Positions 46,883-56,471 of a stretch of DNA of 64,000 nt are shown piece after piece; the stretch's first letter is position 1; each line of letters begins with the position of its first letter. The notes under the pieces are model-generated. The model was given only the letters and a program-made list of their open reading frames with translations. It searched no databases and was not told the origin of the DNA. A program made the translations under genes and the position numbers. This stretch comes from Paraplanobispora siamensis (GTDB lineage Bacteria; Actinomycetota; Actinomycetes; Streptosporangiales; Streptosporangiaceae): contig NZ_BOOJ01000048.1 of assembly GCF_016863175.1 (NCBI RefSeq), forward strand, positions 18,518 through 82,517, given 5' to 3'.

Positions 46883-46936
46883 TGTGACAGTGCTTGTTGT
46901 CCGAATCGTGTCACAGCGGTGACCGTCGTGGTCACG
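46883..46936. promoter_or_regulatory. Cluster of GTGAC/GTCAC half-sites upstream of the polar amino-acid importer
   Basis: TGTGACA (46883-46889) and TGTCACA (46909-46915) form one inverted repeat; GTGACC (46919-46924) and GGTCAC (46930-46935) form another. Four GTNAC-type elements in 53 bp recall the GTNAC half of GlnR sites, but the expected GAAAC partners are not evident. Candidate operator for a nitrogen or other regulator. Confidence 0.5.
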
Positions 46937-47006
46937 GACATGAGGCAGCATCACCTGCACTGAGGTATCCATACAAAAGAAGCGACGTTGACCGAAGGAG
47001 GCCGTT

Positions 47007-47870
47007 GTGGGCCTGAGTTTTGTTTCCCGTCGCGCGCTGGCGGTGGGCGCGATGGTCGTCGCCGGTGCGCTCGGCCTGTCGGCCTGCGGTAGTGGTGGCG
47101 ACACCACCAGCGCGAGCCAGAGTGCGGGTGCCTCGTCCGCTCCGGCCGCCGCGGGCGGGCCCAAGCTGGTCGCCGCCGGCAAGCTGACGACCTGCACCAA
47201 CATCCCCTACGAGCCCTTCCAGTTCAAGGAGGGCGACAAGATCGTCGGCTTCGACGTCGACATCGTCGACCTGGCCGCCAAGAAGCTCGGCGTGACGCAG
47301 GAGATCGTCGACATCGACTTCGCCGTCATCAAGAGCGGCGCCGCGATGGCCGCCGGCAAGTGCGACCTCGCCGCCGCGGGCATGACCATCACCGACGAGC
47401 GCAAGGCGAACATCGACTTCTCGGTGCCGTACTTCGACGCCACCCAGGCGCTGCTGGCCAAGAAGGGCACCGGCGCCACGTCGCTGGACGACGTCAAGGC
47501 CAAGAACCTCAAGCTCGGCGCCCAGGCCTCGACCACCGGCCTGGACTACGTCAAGGAGCAGGGTTTCAACCCCCGCGAGTTCGCCGACTCCTCCAAGGAG
47601 CTGCTGGGCCTGCAGTCCGGCCAGGTCGACGTGATCGTCCAGGACCTGCCGGTCGTGCTCACCTGGCTGAAGAAGCCGGAGATCGCCGAGAAGTTCGAGC
47701 TGATCGCCAGCCTGGACACCGGTGAGCAGTACGGCATCGGCCTGAAGAAGGGCGCCGACCCGGTCATCCTCAAGGCGGTCAACGACGCGATCACCGAGGC
47801 CAAGGCCGACGGCACCTACGAGCAGATCTACGTCAAGTGGTTCGGCAAGAAGCCCGGCGAGCTCGGCTGA
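47007..47870 (+). CDS. Polar amino-acid (glutamine/glutamate-type) ABC transporter binding lipoprotein
   Basis: The 287-residue protein has a signal peptide with lipobox LGLSAC-GSG and a family 3 solute-binding domain (CTNIPYEPFQFKEGDKIVGF, DVDIVDLAAKKLG, AAAGMTITDERKANIDFS, YGIGLKKGADP). AAGGAGG before the GTG gives a strong start. The family binds Gln, Glu, His, Arg or cystine; which one is not clear. First gene of a three-gene rightward operon. Confidence 0.92.
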   Translation: MGLSFVSRRALAVGAMVVAGALGLSACGSGGDTTSASQSAGASSAPAAAGGPKLVAAGKLTTCTNIPYEPFQFKEGDKIVGFDVDIVDLAAKKLGVTQEIVDIDFAVIKSGAAMAAGKCDLAAAGMTITDERKANIDFSVPYFDATQALLAKKGTGATSLDDVKAKNLKLGAQASTTGLDYVKEQGFNPREFADSSKELLGLQSGQVDVIVQDLPVVLTWLKKPEIAEKFELIASLDTGEQYGIGLKKGADPVILKAVNDAITEAKADGTYEQIYVKWFGKKPGELG

Positions 47871-47873
47871 TCC

Positions 47874-48725
47874 ATGACCGACCAGTCAACCGCGACTGAG
47901 CCCTCCGGCCCTGGCGGGCCCCCTCCCGCCAGGGCCCGGTTCAGTCCCCGTAAGAGGCAGCAGATCAGCCGGGCCGTCCAGTACGTCATCCTGGTGGTCG
48001 CGGCGCTCGCCGTCGTGCTGTTCGTCGACTGGGCGAGCCTGGCCCAGAACTTCGCCAAGCCCGAGGTGGCCCAGGAGACGCTGCCCGAGCTGTTCACGAT
48101 CGCGCTGAAGAACACGCTCATCTACTCGATCGGCGGGTTCGTCTTCGCGTTCCTGATCGGTCTCGTGCTGGCCCTGATGCGGTTGTCGTCGGTGCGGCCG
48201 TACCGCTGGCTGTCGCTGGCCTACATCGAGATCTTCCGGGGCCTGCCGGCGCTGCTGATCTTCCTGATGATCCTGTTCCTGCCGCTGGCGCTGCCCGGCT
48301 TCGAGGTGCCCGGCGGCCTGTACGGCCAGGGCATCCTGGGCCTGACCATCGTCGGTTCGGCCTACATGGCCGAGACGCTCCGCGCGGGTCTGCAGGCGGT
48401 GCCGAAGGGGCAGATGGAGGCGGCCCGCTCGCTGGGCATGTCGTACAGCAGGGCGATGATCTCGATCATCATCCCGCAGGCCGTGCGCATCGTGATCCCG
48501 CCGACGACCAACCAGTTCGTGTCCCTGCTCAAGGACTCGTCGCTGGTGCTGTTCCTCGGCGTCTCCGGCGAGTACGTCGAGCTGACGAAGTTCGGCAACG
48601 ACCTGGCCTCGACGTACGCGAACGCCACGCCCATCCTGGTGGTCGGCGTGACCTACCTGCTCGTCACCATCCCGCTGGGCTATCTTGCGACCCGGCTGGA
48701 GAAGCGTCAGGGGAAGGGACGGTGA
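47874..48725 (+). CDS. Polar amino-acid ABC transporter permease
   Basis: The 283-residue permease has a polar N-terminus (about 35 residues), about five hydrophobic helices and the His/Glu/Gln permease signatures ([55 protein letters not shown]). It follows the binding protein by 3 bp and overlaps the ATPase start (GTGA). A single permease suggests a homodimeric membrane part. Confidence 0.93.
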   Translation: MTDQSTATEPSGPGGPPPARARFSPRKRQQISRAVQYVILVVAALAVVLFVDWASLAQNFAKPEVAQETLPELFTIALKNTLIYSIGGFVFAFLIGLVLALMRLSSVRPYRWLSLAYIEIFRGLPALLIFLMILFLPLALPGFEVPGGLYGQGILGLTIVGSAYMAETLRAGLQAVPKGQMEAARSLGMSYSRAMISIIIPQAVRIVIPPTTNQFVSLLKDSSLVLFLGVSGEYVELTKFGNDLASTYANATPILVVGVTYLLVTIPLGYLATRLEKRQGKGR

Positions 48726-49483
48726 CCCCGGTGAACCACGCGGTCGAGATTCGCGATCTGCACAAGCACTTCGGCAGGCTGGAGGTGCTCAGGGGCATCG
48801 ACTTCACCGTCGAGCCCGGCCAGGTGGTCTGCGTCATCGGCCCGTCCGGGTCGGGCAAGTCCACCCTGCTGCGCTGCGTGAACCTGCTGGAGCAGCCCAC
48901 CTCGGGCAAGGTGTTCGTCGAGGGCGTCGAGCTGACCCACATCGACGTCGACATCGACGCCGCCCGCCGCCGGGTCGGCATGGTCTTCCAGCAGTTCAAC
49001 CTGTTCCCCCACATGACGGTGCTGGAGAACGTCACCATCGCCCAGCGCCGGGTGCTCAAGCGCGGCAAGGCCGAGTCCGAGCGGATCGCGCGGGAGAACC
49101 TGGACAGGGTCGGCCTCAGCGAGAAGGCGGACTCCTACCCGGCGCAGCTGTCCGGCGGCCAGCAGCAGCGCGTGGCGATCGCCCGCGCGCTGGCCATGAG
49201 CCCCTCCCTGATGCTCTTCGACGAGCCCACCTCCGCGCTCGACCCGGAGCTGGTCGGCGACGTGCTCACGGTCATGCGCAAGCTGGCCGAGGAGGGCATG
49301 ACCATGCTGGTGGTCACCCACGAGATGGCCTTCGCCCGTGACGTGGCCGACCGGGTGGTGTTCATGGACGGCGGCGTCATCGTCGAGGACGGCCCGCCGG
49401 ACCAGGTGATCGGCGCGCCGCAGCACGAGCGGACCAAGTCGTTCCTGCGCCGGGTGCTCGACCCGACGCACACCGACGTCTGA
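48722..49483 (+). CDS. Polar amino-acid ABC transporter ATPase, GlnQ-like
   Basis: The 253-residue ATPase has Walker A ([15 protein letters not shown]), Q-loop ([17 protein letters not shown]), signature ([15 protein letters not shown]), Walker B ([20 protein letters not shown]) and H-loop ([20 protein letters not shown]), all close to GlnQ. A GTG at 48731 is an alternative start. A 16-bp perfect hairpin follows the stop. Confidence 0.94.
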   Translation: MTPVNHAVEIRDLHKHFGRLEVLRGIDFTVEPGQVVCVIGPSGSGKSTLLRCVNLLEQPTSGKVFVEGVELTHIDVDIDAARRRVGMVFQQFNLFPHMTVLENVTIAQRRVLKRGKAESERIARENLDRVGLSEKADSYPAQLSGGQQQRVAIARALAMSPSLMLFDEPTSALDPELVGDVLTVMRKLAEEGMTMLVVTHEMAFARDVADRVVFMDGGVIVEDGPPDQVIGAPQHERTKSFLRRVLDPTHTDV

Positions 49484-49978
49484 TCCCTGCCGGGGCGCCG
49501 TGCCGTCCCGGGGTCTCGCCGTCCGCTCCCGTACGGCCCGCGCCCGCCCGGCGCGGGCCGTACGGCTGTGCGGGGGCGGACGGCGCCGGGGCCGGGGCCG
49601 GAGTCGGGGTCACGGCGAGACGGGGCTGCGAAAGGCACCCGGAGATACGAAAGAACCGGGACCACCCTCCCGGCACTGGCGTGTGCGAGGTCTGTGGTCC
49701 CGGTTCCACGAGTGGGCCCCGGATCCGAGGGAGCCTTTGGCGCCGTACAGAGCTTCCCCGACCCTGTACGTTTTCTACTCGGTCTCCCCACGGACGCCGG
49801 AGCCACTCGCGTTGATTCCCCTACCCCTCTTCACGGAGCGGGAATCCTCCGCATCGCGGTTGAGTTTTCGCGATTCCTCCCGCCCACGCGGCGAGGATTT
49901 CGGTCCCACTATAAGCATGCCGCCCGTGATCCGGAGGGCATTCGCGCATGAGTGTCTCGCCATGCGTGGCGGGACGGG
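49484..49978. other. Gene-free stretch between the amino-acid importer and the thioesterase
   Basis: It contains the importer terminator (49529-49565) and an unexplained perfect 12-bp hairpin (49654-49705). After about 49740 the composition becomes less GC-rich, with several T-rich patches. Open frames across it have no recognisable motif or ribosome-binding site, so I call no gene. A small RNA is possible. Confidence 0.55.
49529..49565 (+). terminator. Terminator of the polar amino-acid importer operon
   Basis: CCGTACGGCCCGCGCC (49529-49544) pairs over 16 perfect base pairs with 49550-49565, leaving a 5-nt loop. Confidence 0.85.
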
Positions 49979-50404
49979 TCAGGCGTCGCGGAGCATGCAG
50001 GTCAGCCGGGAGGTGCACACGCGGCGCCCCCGCTCGTCGGTGATCTCGATGTCGTAGGTGGCGACCGTCCGGCCGCCGTGCAGGCGGGTGGCCACGCCGG
50101 TGACGCGTCCGGCGGTGGCCGAGCGGTGGTGGGTGGCGTTGATCTCGATGCCGACGGCGATGCGGCCGGGGCCGGCGTGCAGCGCCGCCCCGGTGGAGCC
50201 GATGGTCTCGGCGAGCACGCAGGAGGCGCCGCCGTGCAGCAGGCCGTACGGCTGGGTGTTGCCGTCGACGGGCATCGTCGCCACGACGCGCTCGGCGCTC
50301 GCCTCGGTGATCTCGATACCCATCCGCTCCACGAGGCTGTTCTTGTACGAAGCGCCCATCAGCTCCTCCAGGCGGGTGGTGTCATCGGGGCCGGTCAGAG
50401 TCAA
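49979..50404 (-). CDS. PaaI-type hotdog-fold thioesterase
   Basis: The 141-residue protein has the hotdog active-site pattern of the PaaI family (YGLLHGGASCVLAETIGSTG, with the likely catalytic Asp replaced by Glu/Ala variants, and a VGIEINATHHRS strand). These enzymes hydrolyse acyl-CoA thioesters; the substrate is unknown. TTG at 50404 is chosen because AGGAG lies 8 nt before it; an internal ATG at about 50359 is an alternative. Divergent from polA with 62 bp between. Confidence 0.85.
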   Translation of the reverse strand: MTLTGPDDTTRLEELMGASYKNSLVERMGIEITEASAERVVATMPVDGNTQPYGLLHGGASCVLAETIGSTGAALHAGPGRIAVGIEINATHHRSATAGRVTGVATRLHGGRTVATYDIEITDERGRRVCTSRLTCMLRDA

Positions 50405-50466
50405 GGGGGCGTCTCCTGTCGTGCGAGGTCGGGTTTTCTGTCGCACCAGGAGACTAGGCTTCTGCT

Positions 50467-53169
50467 GTGCCGAAGAGCGAAGCGACCCCCACTCGTCCGT
50501 GTCTCCTGCTCCTCGATGGGCATTCACTGGCCTATCGGGCGTTCTACGCGCTTCCCGAGGAGAACTTCTCCACCTCGACGGGGCAGACCACCAACGCGAT
50601 CTACGGTTTCACGTCGATGCTGGTCAACGTGCTCCGTGACGAGCAGCCCACCCACGTGGCGGTCTGCTTCGACCGGTCGGAGCCGACCTTCCGGCACGAG
50701 GAGTACACCGACTACAAGGCCAACCGCAGCGCCAGCCCCGACACCTTCCGCAGCCAGATGAGCCTGATCCACGAGATGCTCGACGCGCTGCGCGTGCCGC
50801 ACCTGTCGATGCCCGGCTACGAGGCCGACGACCTGATCGCCACGCTGGCGACCAGGGCCGCCGCGCAGGACATGAGCGTGCTGATCGTCACCGGCGACCG
50901 CGACGCGCTGCAGCTGGTCGACGAGCGGATCACGGTCCTGATGACCCGGGTGGGGATCAGCAACATGACCCGGTTCACGCCCGAGGTCGTGCTGGAGAAG
51001 TACGAGCTCACCCCGGCGCAGTACCCCGACTTCGCCGCGATCCGCGGCGACGCCAGCGACAACCTCAAGAACATCCCCGGCGTGGGGGAGAAGACCGCGG
51101 CCAAGTGGATCCGCGAGTTCGGCTCGCTGGAGGAGCTGGTCAACCGGGTCGACGAGGTCAAGGGCAAGGTCGGCGACAAGCTCCGCGAGCACCTCGACCA
51201 GGTGCTGATGAACCGCCGCCTCACCCAGCTGATCCGGGACGTCCCGCTGGATCAGGAGGTCTCCCAGCTGAAGGTCGGCCAGTGGGACCGCGAGGAGATC
51301 GACAAGATCCTGGACGCCCTGGAGTTCCGGGGCGAGATCCGCGACCGGCTCTTCAAGACCCTCGGCGCGCCCGAGCCCGAGGCCGCCGACGGTTTCGAGA
51401 TCGAGGTCGTCGTGCTGGGCGCGGACGAGGTGTCCGGCTGGCTGGGCGAGCTGCCCGAGGGCCGGGTCGGCCTGGCCTTCACGGGCGCCTACGGCAGCGG
51501 CACCGGCCGCGTCGAGGGCATCGCGATCGCCGCTCCGGACGGCGCGGACGGCGGACCCCGGGCGGCGTTCGTCGATCCGGCGAAGCTGACCGAGGGCGAC
51601 GAGGCGGCGCTGCGCGCCTGGCTGGCCGACGAGTCCAGGCCCAAGGTCGTGCACGACGCCAAGGGGCCGATGCTGGGGCTGTGGGCCCAGGGGATGGAGC
51701 TGCGCGGGCTGTCCTGTGACACGGCTCTGGCGGCCTATCTGGCCACGCCCGGCCAGAAGTCCTTCCCGCTGGAGGACCTCGTCCAGGTCTACCTCAAGCG
51801 CGAGCTGCGCGGCGGGGCCGGCGACGGCCAGGTCAGCCTGTTCGACGACCAGGAGGCCGACGCGGCCCGCGACCTCGGCCTGCGGGCCCTGGCCGTGCGC
51901 GACCTTGCCCTGGCGCTGGAGGCCTTCCTGGAGCCGCGCGGCGGCGCCCACCTGATGAGCGATGTGGAGCTGCCGCTGGTGACCGTCCTGGCCGAGATGG
52001 AGCGCGACGGCATCGCCGCCGACCGAGCCCACCTGGAGGGCCTGGAGGCCGAGTTCCGCGCGGCGGTCAGGCAGGCCGTCGAGGCGGCCCACGCCTCCGT
52101 GGGCGAGCAGTTCAACCTGGGCTCGCCCAAGCAGCTGCAGGAGATCCTGTTCACCAAGCTGGCGCTGCCCAAGACCAAGAAGATCAAGACGGGTTACAGC
52201 ACCGACGCCGAGCAGCTGGCCTGGCTGGCCACGCAGACCGACCACGAGCTGCCGACCATCATGCTGCGCCACCGCGACCAGGAGAAGCTGCGGGTCACGG
52301 TCGAGGGCCTGATCAAGGAGATCTCCGACGACGGCCGGATCCACACCACCCTCAAGCAGACCGTGGCGGCCACCGGGCGGCTGAGCTCGGAGAAGCCCAA
52401 CCTGCAGAACATCCCGATCCGCACGGCCGAGGGGCGCCGGATCCGGCAGGGCTTCGTGGTCGGCTCCGGCTACGAGACGCTGCTGACGGCCGACTACAGC
52501 CAGATCGAGCTGCGCATCATGGCGCACCTGTCGGGCGACGAGTCGCTGATCGCCTCCTTCGAGTCCGGGCACGACTTCCACCAGGCGACCGCGGCGCGGG
52601 TCTTCGACATCGCGCCCGACCAGGTCAACGGCGAGATGCGCGCCAAGATCAAGGCGATGAACTACGGCCTGGCCTACGGCCTGTCCGACTTCGGGCTCTC
52701 CGCGCAGCTGGGCATCCCGGTGGCGGAGGCCAGGTCACTCAAGGAGGAGTACTTCGAGGAGTTCGGCGGCGTCCGCGACTTCCTCAACGCGATCGTCGCC
52801 CAGGCCCGCCAGGACGGCTACACCGAGACCATCATGGGCCGCCGCCGCTACCTGCCCGACCTCAACAGCGACAACCGCCAGCGCCGCGAGATGGCCGAGC
52901 GGATGGCCCTCAACGCGCCGATCCAGGGCTCGGCGGCCGACATCATCAAGGTCGCCATGCTCCACGTGCACAAGGCGCTCAGAGAGGCGGGCCTGGCCTC
53001 CAGGATGCTGCTGCAGGTCCACGACGAGCTCGTGTTCGAAGTGGCCCCGGGGGAGCTCGAGCCCCTGCGCGAGCTGGTCCGCGACCGGATGAACGCCGCC
53101 TACTCGCTGCGCGTCCCGCTGGAGGTCTCGGTGGGCGTGGGCCGCACGTGGGAGGACGCCGGCCACTGA
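50467..53169 (+). CDS. polA: DNA polymerase I
   Basis: PolA fills gaps and removes RNA primers. The 900-residue protein has the 5'-3' exonuclease domain (LLLLDGHSLAYRAFYAL, FDRSEPTFRHEEYTDYKANR, MPGYEADDLIATLA, TGDRDALQLV), a middle domain and an intact polymerase domain (TVAATGRLSSEKPNLQNIPI, TADYSQIELRIMAHLSGD, KAMNYGLAYGLSDFGL, QVHDELVFEV). In the middle domain the DxE proofreading motif is missing (VGLAFTGAYG in its place), as in other actinobacterial PolA. GTG start lies 6 nt after TAGGCT: leaderless. Confidence 0.97.
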   Translation: MPKSEATPTRPCLLLLDGHSLAYRAFYALPEENFSTSTGQTTNAIYGFTSMLVNVLRDEQPTHVAVCFDRSEPTFRHEEYTDYKANRSASPDTFRSQMSLIHEMLDALRVPHLSMPGYEADDLIATLATRAAAQDMSVLIVTGDRDALQLVDERITVLMTRVGISNMTRFTPEVVLEKYELTPAQYPDFAAIRGDASDNLKNIPGVGEKTAAKWIREFGSLEELVNRVDEVKGKVGDKLREHLDQVLMNRRLTQLIRDVPLDQEVSQLKVGQWDREEIDKILDALEFRGEIRDRLFKTLGAPEPEAADGFEIEVVVLGADEVSGWLGELPEGRVGLAFTGAYGSGTGRVEGIAIAAPDGADGGPRAAFVDPAKLTEGDEAALRAWLADESRPKVVHDAKGPMLGLWAQGMELRGLSCDTALAAYLATPGQKSFPLEDLVQVYLKRELRGGAGDGQVSLFDDQEADAARDLGLRALAVRDLALALEAFLEPRGGAHLMSDVELPLVTVLAEMERDGIAADRAHLEGLEAEFRAAVRQAVEAAHASVGEQFNLGSPKQLQEILFTKLALPKTKKIKTGYSTDAEQLAWLATQTDHELPTIMLRHRDQEKLRVTVEGLIKEISDDGRIHTTLKQTVAATGRLSSEKPNLQNIPIRTAEGRRIRQGFVVGSGYETLLTADYSQIELRIMAHLSGDESLIASFESGHDFHQATAARVFDIAPDQVNGEMRAKIKAMNYGLAYGLSDFGLSAQLGIPVAEARSLKEEYFEEFGGVRDFLNAIVAQARQDGYTETIMGRRRYLPDLNSDNRQRREMAERMALNAPIQGSAADIIKVAMLHVHKALREAGLASRMLLQVHDELVFEVAPGELEPLRELVRDRMNAAYSLRVPLEVSVGVGRTWEDAGH

Positions 53170-53551
53170 CCGCCCCTCCCCCCGGGGGCCGTCGCGAACG
53201 GCGTCCACGCGGCCGGAGAACGCCGTCCGGAGGCGGGAGCGGCGGTGCGTGGCGGGCGGGGGCGGGCTCGGCTGTCGTGCGGCGCCCCACGGGTGGGCGA
53301 CACCCGGCCCGCCATGCACCGCCGTACCCGCTTGCAGCCTCAGGGCTTATTCGTCGAGGCCGTCTGCGGCGGGTGGGAGGCGGCCTCCGCCGGCGTGCGT
53401 GCCGTGGGCGTCCGCCGAGGTGGTGAACCTTTCGGAGGGTTCGCGGGGGTGCATGGCCGCTGGTGGGCATGGCCGGGGAAGTGACCAGGCTTGTCCGGGT
53501 CTGTTCTAGGGTTGGAAGGCAGCCGACACCTCGACGGGCAGTGGGAGTCTT
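53170..53551. other. Gene-free stretch after polA with a long imperfect hairpin
   Basis: It holds a long stem (53240-53257 with 53307-53324), containing an inner element CGGGTGGGCGACACCCG that is itself a small hairpin and resembles the repeat after pyk. The last 150 bases probably carry the promoter of the deacetylase. Arginine-rich open frames here look like artefacts of high GC. Confidence 0.55.
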
Positions 53552-54655
53552 GTGCGGAGTCCAACCCTTCTCACGCGGATCCTCATGGTGGCCAACGCCG
53601 TTGTGATCGTCATCGCTCTCGGGGTCCTGCTGCTGCTTCCCACCCCCGACGAGCAGCCCGCCCGGCACACCTCGGCCGCGGTGGAACCCAGCGGGAGCCC
53701 GGCGCCGGCGAAGGTGGAGCTGCCCTCCTCCGAGCTGCCCCCTGCGGTCATCGCCACGCCCGAGTTCGCCCGGCAGGTGGGGGCCAACGAGCTGGGACTG
53801 GTACCGGTGATCATGTACCACCGGATCGTGAAGAAGCGCACCGCCTCCATCGACCGCACCCCCAGCCAGGTGCGCGGAGAGATGGAGAAACTGGCCAGGG
53901 ACGGCTACGTGCCGATCACCGCCAGGGAGTTCGCCACCGGGCAGATCAACATCCCGGCCGGCAAGCACCCGGTCGTGCTGACCTTCGACGACGGCCACCC
54001 CAGCCACTTCGCCCTGGACGAGACGGGCATGCCGGCGCGCGACACCGCCGTCGGGATCATCTACGAGGTGGCGCGCCAGTATCCGGAGTTCCGTCCGGTG
54101 GCCACCTTCTGGGTCAACCGCGAGCCGTTCGGCCTGAAGGACCGGGACGACCAGGCGCGCGCCGTGCAGTGGCTGGCCTCGCGAGGCTTCGAGGTGGCCA
54201 ACCACACCTGGAGCCACCCGTTCCTGCCGTCGCTGTCCAGGAAGCGGATCGCCGAGCAGCTCGTCCGGGTCGAGCGCATGCTGGGCAGCTTCGGCCTGGG
54301 CCCCTCCGAGACGCTGGCGCTGCCGTACGGCGGGATGCCGCGGGCCAGGTCCACCGTGCAGCACGGCAAGTGGGACGGGACCCGGTTCGGGTTCAAGGGG
54401 GTCTTCCTGGCCGGCGCGCAGCCGTCGGTCTCGCCCTTCGACAAGTCCTACGACTGGCGCTCGATCCAGCGGATCCAGAGCAACGGCAAGAAGGGCGAGT
54501 GCCGCAGATGGTGCTCGCAGTACTGGCTCGAATGGCTCCGCAGGCACCCCGATCAGCTGTACACGGCGGACGGGGATCCGGAGCGCATCTCCATACCGGG
54601 CAAACTTCGGGGTAATATCAGCTCCAAGCGGAGGCAGCAGGTCAACGCCTATTAG
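53552..54655 (+). CDS. Polysaccharide deacetylase (carbohydrate esterase 4) membrane protein
   Basis: The 367-residue protein has an N-terminal membrane anchor (about residues 9-30), a Pro/Ser-rich spacer and a NodB-type deacetylase domain: MYHRIV, the metal-binding LTFDDGHPSHF, ATFWVN and NHTWSHPFL with the His triad. It probably deacetylates a cell-wall or surface glycan outside the membrane. The C-terminus has a KKGECRRWCSQYW cysteine pair and a basic tail. GTG start with GGGAG upstream. Confidence 0.9.
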   Translation: MRSPTLLTRILMVANAVVIVIALGVLLLLPTPDEQPARHTSAAVEPSGSPAPAKVELPSSELPPAVIATPEFARQVGANELGLVPVIMYHRIVKKRTASIDRTPSQVRGEMEKLARDGYVPITAREFATGQINIPAGKHPVVLTFDDGHPSHFALDETGMPARDTAVGIIYEVARQYPEFRPVATFWVNREPFGLKDRDDQARAVQWLASRGFEVANHTWSHPFLPSLSRKRIAEQLVRVERMLGSFGLGPSETLALPYGGMPRARSTVQHGKWDGTRFGFKGVFLAGAQPSVSPFDKSYDWRSIQRIQSNGKKGECRRWCSQYWLEWLRRHPDQLYTADGDPERISIPGKLRGNISSKRRQQVNAY

Positions 54656-54711
54656 CCGTTCCTGCCGTCGTTTTCGTCCCTGTGCGTCCCGTGGCGCCTG
54701 CCGTCTTCGGA

Positions 54712-54890
54712 TTGACCAGGCCCGTCCAGTCTCATATGCTGATCGCTGCGCTGTGGGCTCGCGCGTGTCTCGGACGGAGTGGGCTCGCGCTCGATCACGT
54801 CGATGTCAAAACTCCTTCGGCTGAACGATAAGAGGCCTGCTGCGCGTTCGCCCACATCGACATCTGTCCGCGTTCGGAGCAATTCCACAC
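54712..54890 (+). promoter_or_regulatory. Promoter and long leader of rpsA
   Basis: TTGACC (54712-54717), a 17-bp spacer and TATGCT (54735-54740) make one of the best housekeeping promoters of the window. The leader would be about 145 nt. It contains a 12-bp direct repeat GTGGGCTCGCGC (about 54752 and 54780) and a possible long-range stem, GTCGATGT (54801-54808) with ACATCGAC (54856-54863). Autogenous control by S1, known in proteobacteria, could act here. Confidence 0.7.
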
Positions 54891-56381
54891 ATGACGAGCA
54901 GCACTGAGGCCACCTCGAGCACCCCGCAGGTAGCGGTCAACGACATCGGGTCCGAGGAAGAGTTCCTCGCAGCGATCGACCTGACCATCAAGTACTTCAA
55001 CGACGGCGACATCGTCGAGGGCACCGTCGTCAAGGTCGATCGAGACGAAGTTTTGCTCGACATCGGCTACAAGACCGAGGGTGTCATCCCCTCGCGTGAG
55101 CTCTCGATCAAGCATGATGTCGACCCGGCGGACGTCGTCGAGGTTGGAGAGCACGTCGAGGCCCTGGTCCTCCAGAAGGAGGACAAGGAGGGTCGCCTGA
55201 TCCTGTCCAAGAAGCGCGCCCAGTACGAGCGCGCCTGGGGCACGATCGAGAAGATCAAGGACGAGGACGGCATCGTCACCGGCACCGTCATCGAGGTCGT
55301 CAAGGGTGGTCTCATCCTCGACATCGGCCTGCGTGGCTTCCTGCCGGCCTCCCTCGTCGAGATGCGCCGCGTGCGCGACCTGCAGCCGTACGTCGGCCGT
55401 GAGCTCGAGGCCAAGATCATCGAGCTGGACAAGAACCGCAACAACGTGGTCCTGTCCCGCCGTGCCTGGCTGGAGCAGACCCAGTCCGAGGTCCGCCAGA
55501 CCTTCCTCAACACCCTGCAGAAGGGTCAGGTCCGCAAGGGCGTCGTCTCCTCGATCGTCAACTTCGGTGCGTTCGTGGACCTCGGCGGCGTCGACGGCCT
55601 GGTTCACGTCTCCGAGCTGTCCTGGAAGCACATCGACCACCCGTCCGAGGTCGTCGAGGTCGGCCAGGAGGTCACGGTCGAGGTCCTGGACGTCGACATG
55701 GAGCGCGAGCGCGTCTCCCTGTCGCTCAAGGCGACCCAGGAAGACCCGTGGCAGCAGTTCGCCCGCACCCACCAGATCGGCCAGGTCGTGCCGGGCCGCG
55801 TCACCAAGCTGGTGCCGTTCGGTGCGTTCGTCCGCGTCGAGGAGGGCATCGAGGGCCTGGTCCACATCTCCGAGCTGGCCGAGCGCCACGTCGAGATCCC
55901 CGAGCAGGTCGTCCAGGTCGGCGACGAGATCTTCGTGAAGATCATCGACATCGACCTCGACCGTCGCCGGATCTCGCTGTCGCTCAAGCAGGCCAACGAG
56001 GGCGCGATCGGTTCCGACGTCGAGTTCGACCCCACGCTGTACGGCATGGCGGCGACCTACGACGACCAGGGCAACTACATCTACCCCGAGGGCTTCGACC
56101 CGGAGACGGGCGAGTGGCTCGAGGGCTTCGACCGTCAGCGCGAGGAGTGGGAGCGGCAGTACGCCGAGGCCCAGACCCGCTTCGAGGCGCACAAGCGCCA
56201 GGTCGAGGAGGCCCGCAAGGCCGAGGCCGAGGCGGGCGAGGCCGCCCCGACGTCCTACTCCGGTGAGACCCCGGCCTCCAGCAGCAGCACCGGCGGCTCC
56301 TCCGCTCCGGCGGGTGGCGCCCTCGCCTCCGACGAGGCCCTCGCGGCTCTGCGCGAGAAGCTCGCCGGCGGCCAGAGCTGA
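54891..56381 (+). CDS. rpsA: Ribosomal protein bS1
   Basis: S1 binds mRNA on the small ribosomal subunit. The 496-residue protein has four S1 domains (GDIVEGTVVKVDRDEVLLDI, GIVTGTVIEVVKGGLILDIG, GQVRKGVVSSIVNFGAFVDL, GQVVPGRVTKLVPFGAFVRV), the four-domain form usual in actinobacteria rather than the six-domain form of E. coli. A charged tail follows, rich in Glu, Ala and Ser (about 410-496). A very strong hairpin ends the gene. Confidence 0.96.
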   Translation: MTSSTEATSSTPQVAVNDIGSEEEFLAAIDLTIKYFNDGDIVEGTVVKVDRDEVLLDIGYKTEGVIPSRELSIKHDVDPADVVEVGEHVEALVLQKEDKEGRLILSKKRAQYERAWGTIEKIKDEDGIVTGTVIEVVKGGLILDIGLRGFLPASLVEMRRVRDLQPYVGRELEAKIIELDKNRNNVVLSRRAWLEQTQSEVRQTFLNTLQKGQVRKGVVSSIVNFGAFVDLGGVDGLVHVSELSWKHIDHPSEVVEVGQEVTVEVLDVDMERERVSLSLKATQEDPWQQFARTHQIGQVVPGRVTKLVPFGAFVRVEEGIEGLVHISELAERHVEIPEQVVQVGDEIFVKIIDIDLDRRRISLSLKQANEGAIGSDVEFDPTLYGMAATYDDQGNYIYPEGFDPETGEWLEGFDRQREEWERQYAEAQTRFEAHKRQVEEARKAEAEAGEAAPTSYSGETPASSSSTGGSSAPAGGALASDEALAALREKLAGGQS

Positions 56382-56471
56382 GCCTCTGAGCGACGGAGCA
56401 CGTCTCCGGAGCACTCGGAGCTGAGTCTCTGAGCGCCCGGAGACGGGCCTGCCGAGCACCATCTGTTCCAC

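Noticed and set aside
49500..50057. Rightward 185-residue frame upstream of the thioesterase
   Set aside because: Low-complexity, arginine-rich, no motif or ribosome-binding site, and it runs antisense into the thioesterase gene.
53148..53509. Rightward frames after polA
   Set aside because: Arginine/glycine-rich with no motif; the DNA forms a long hairpin, which better explains the pattern.
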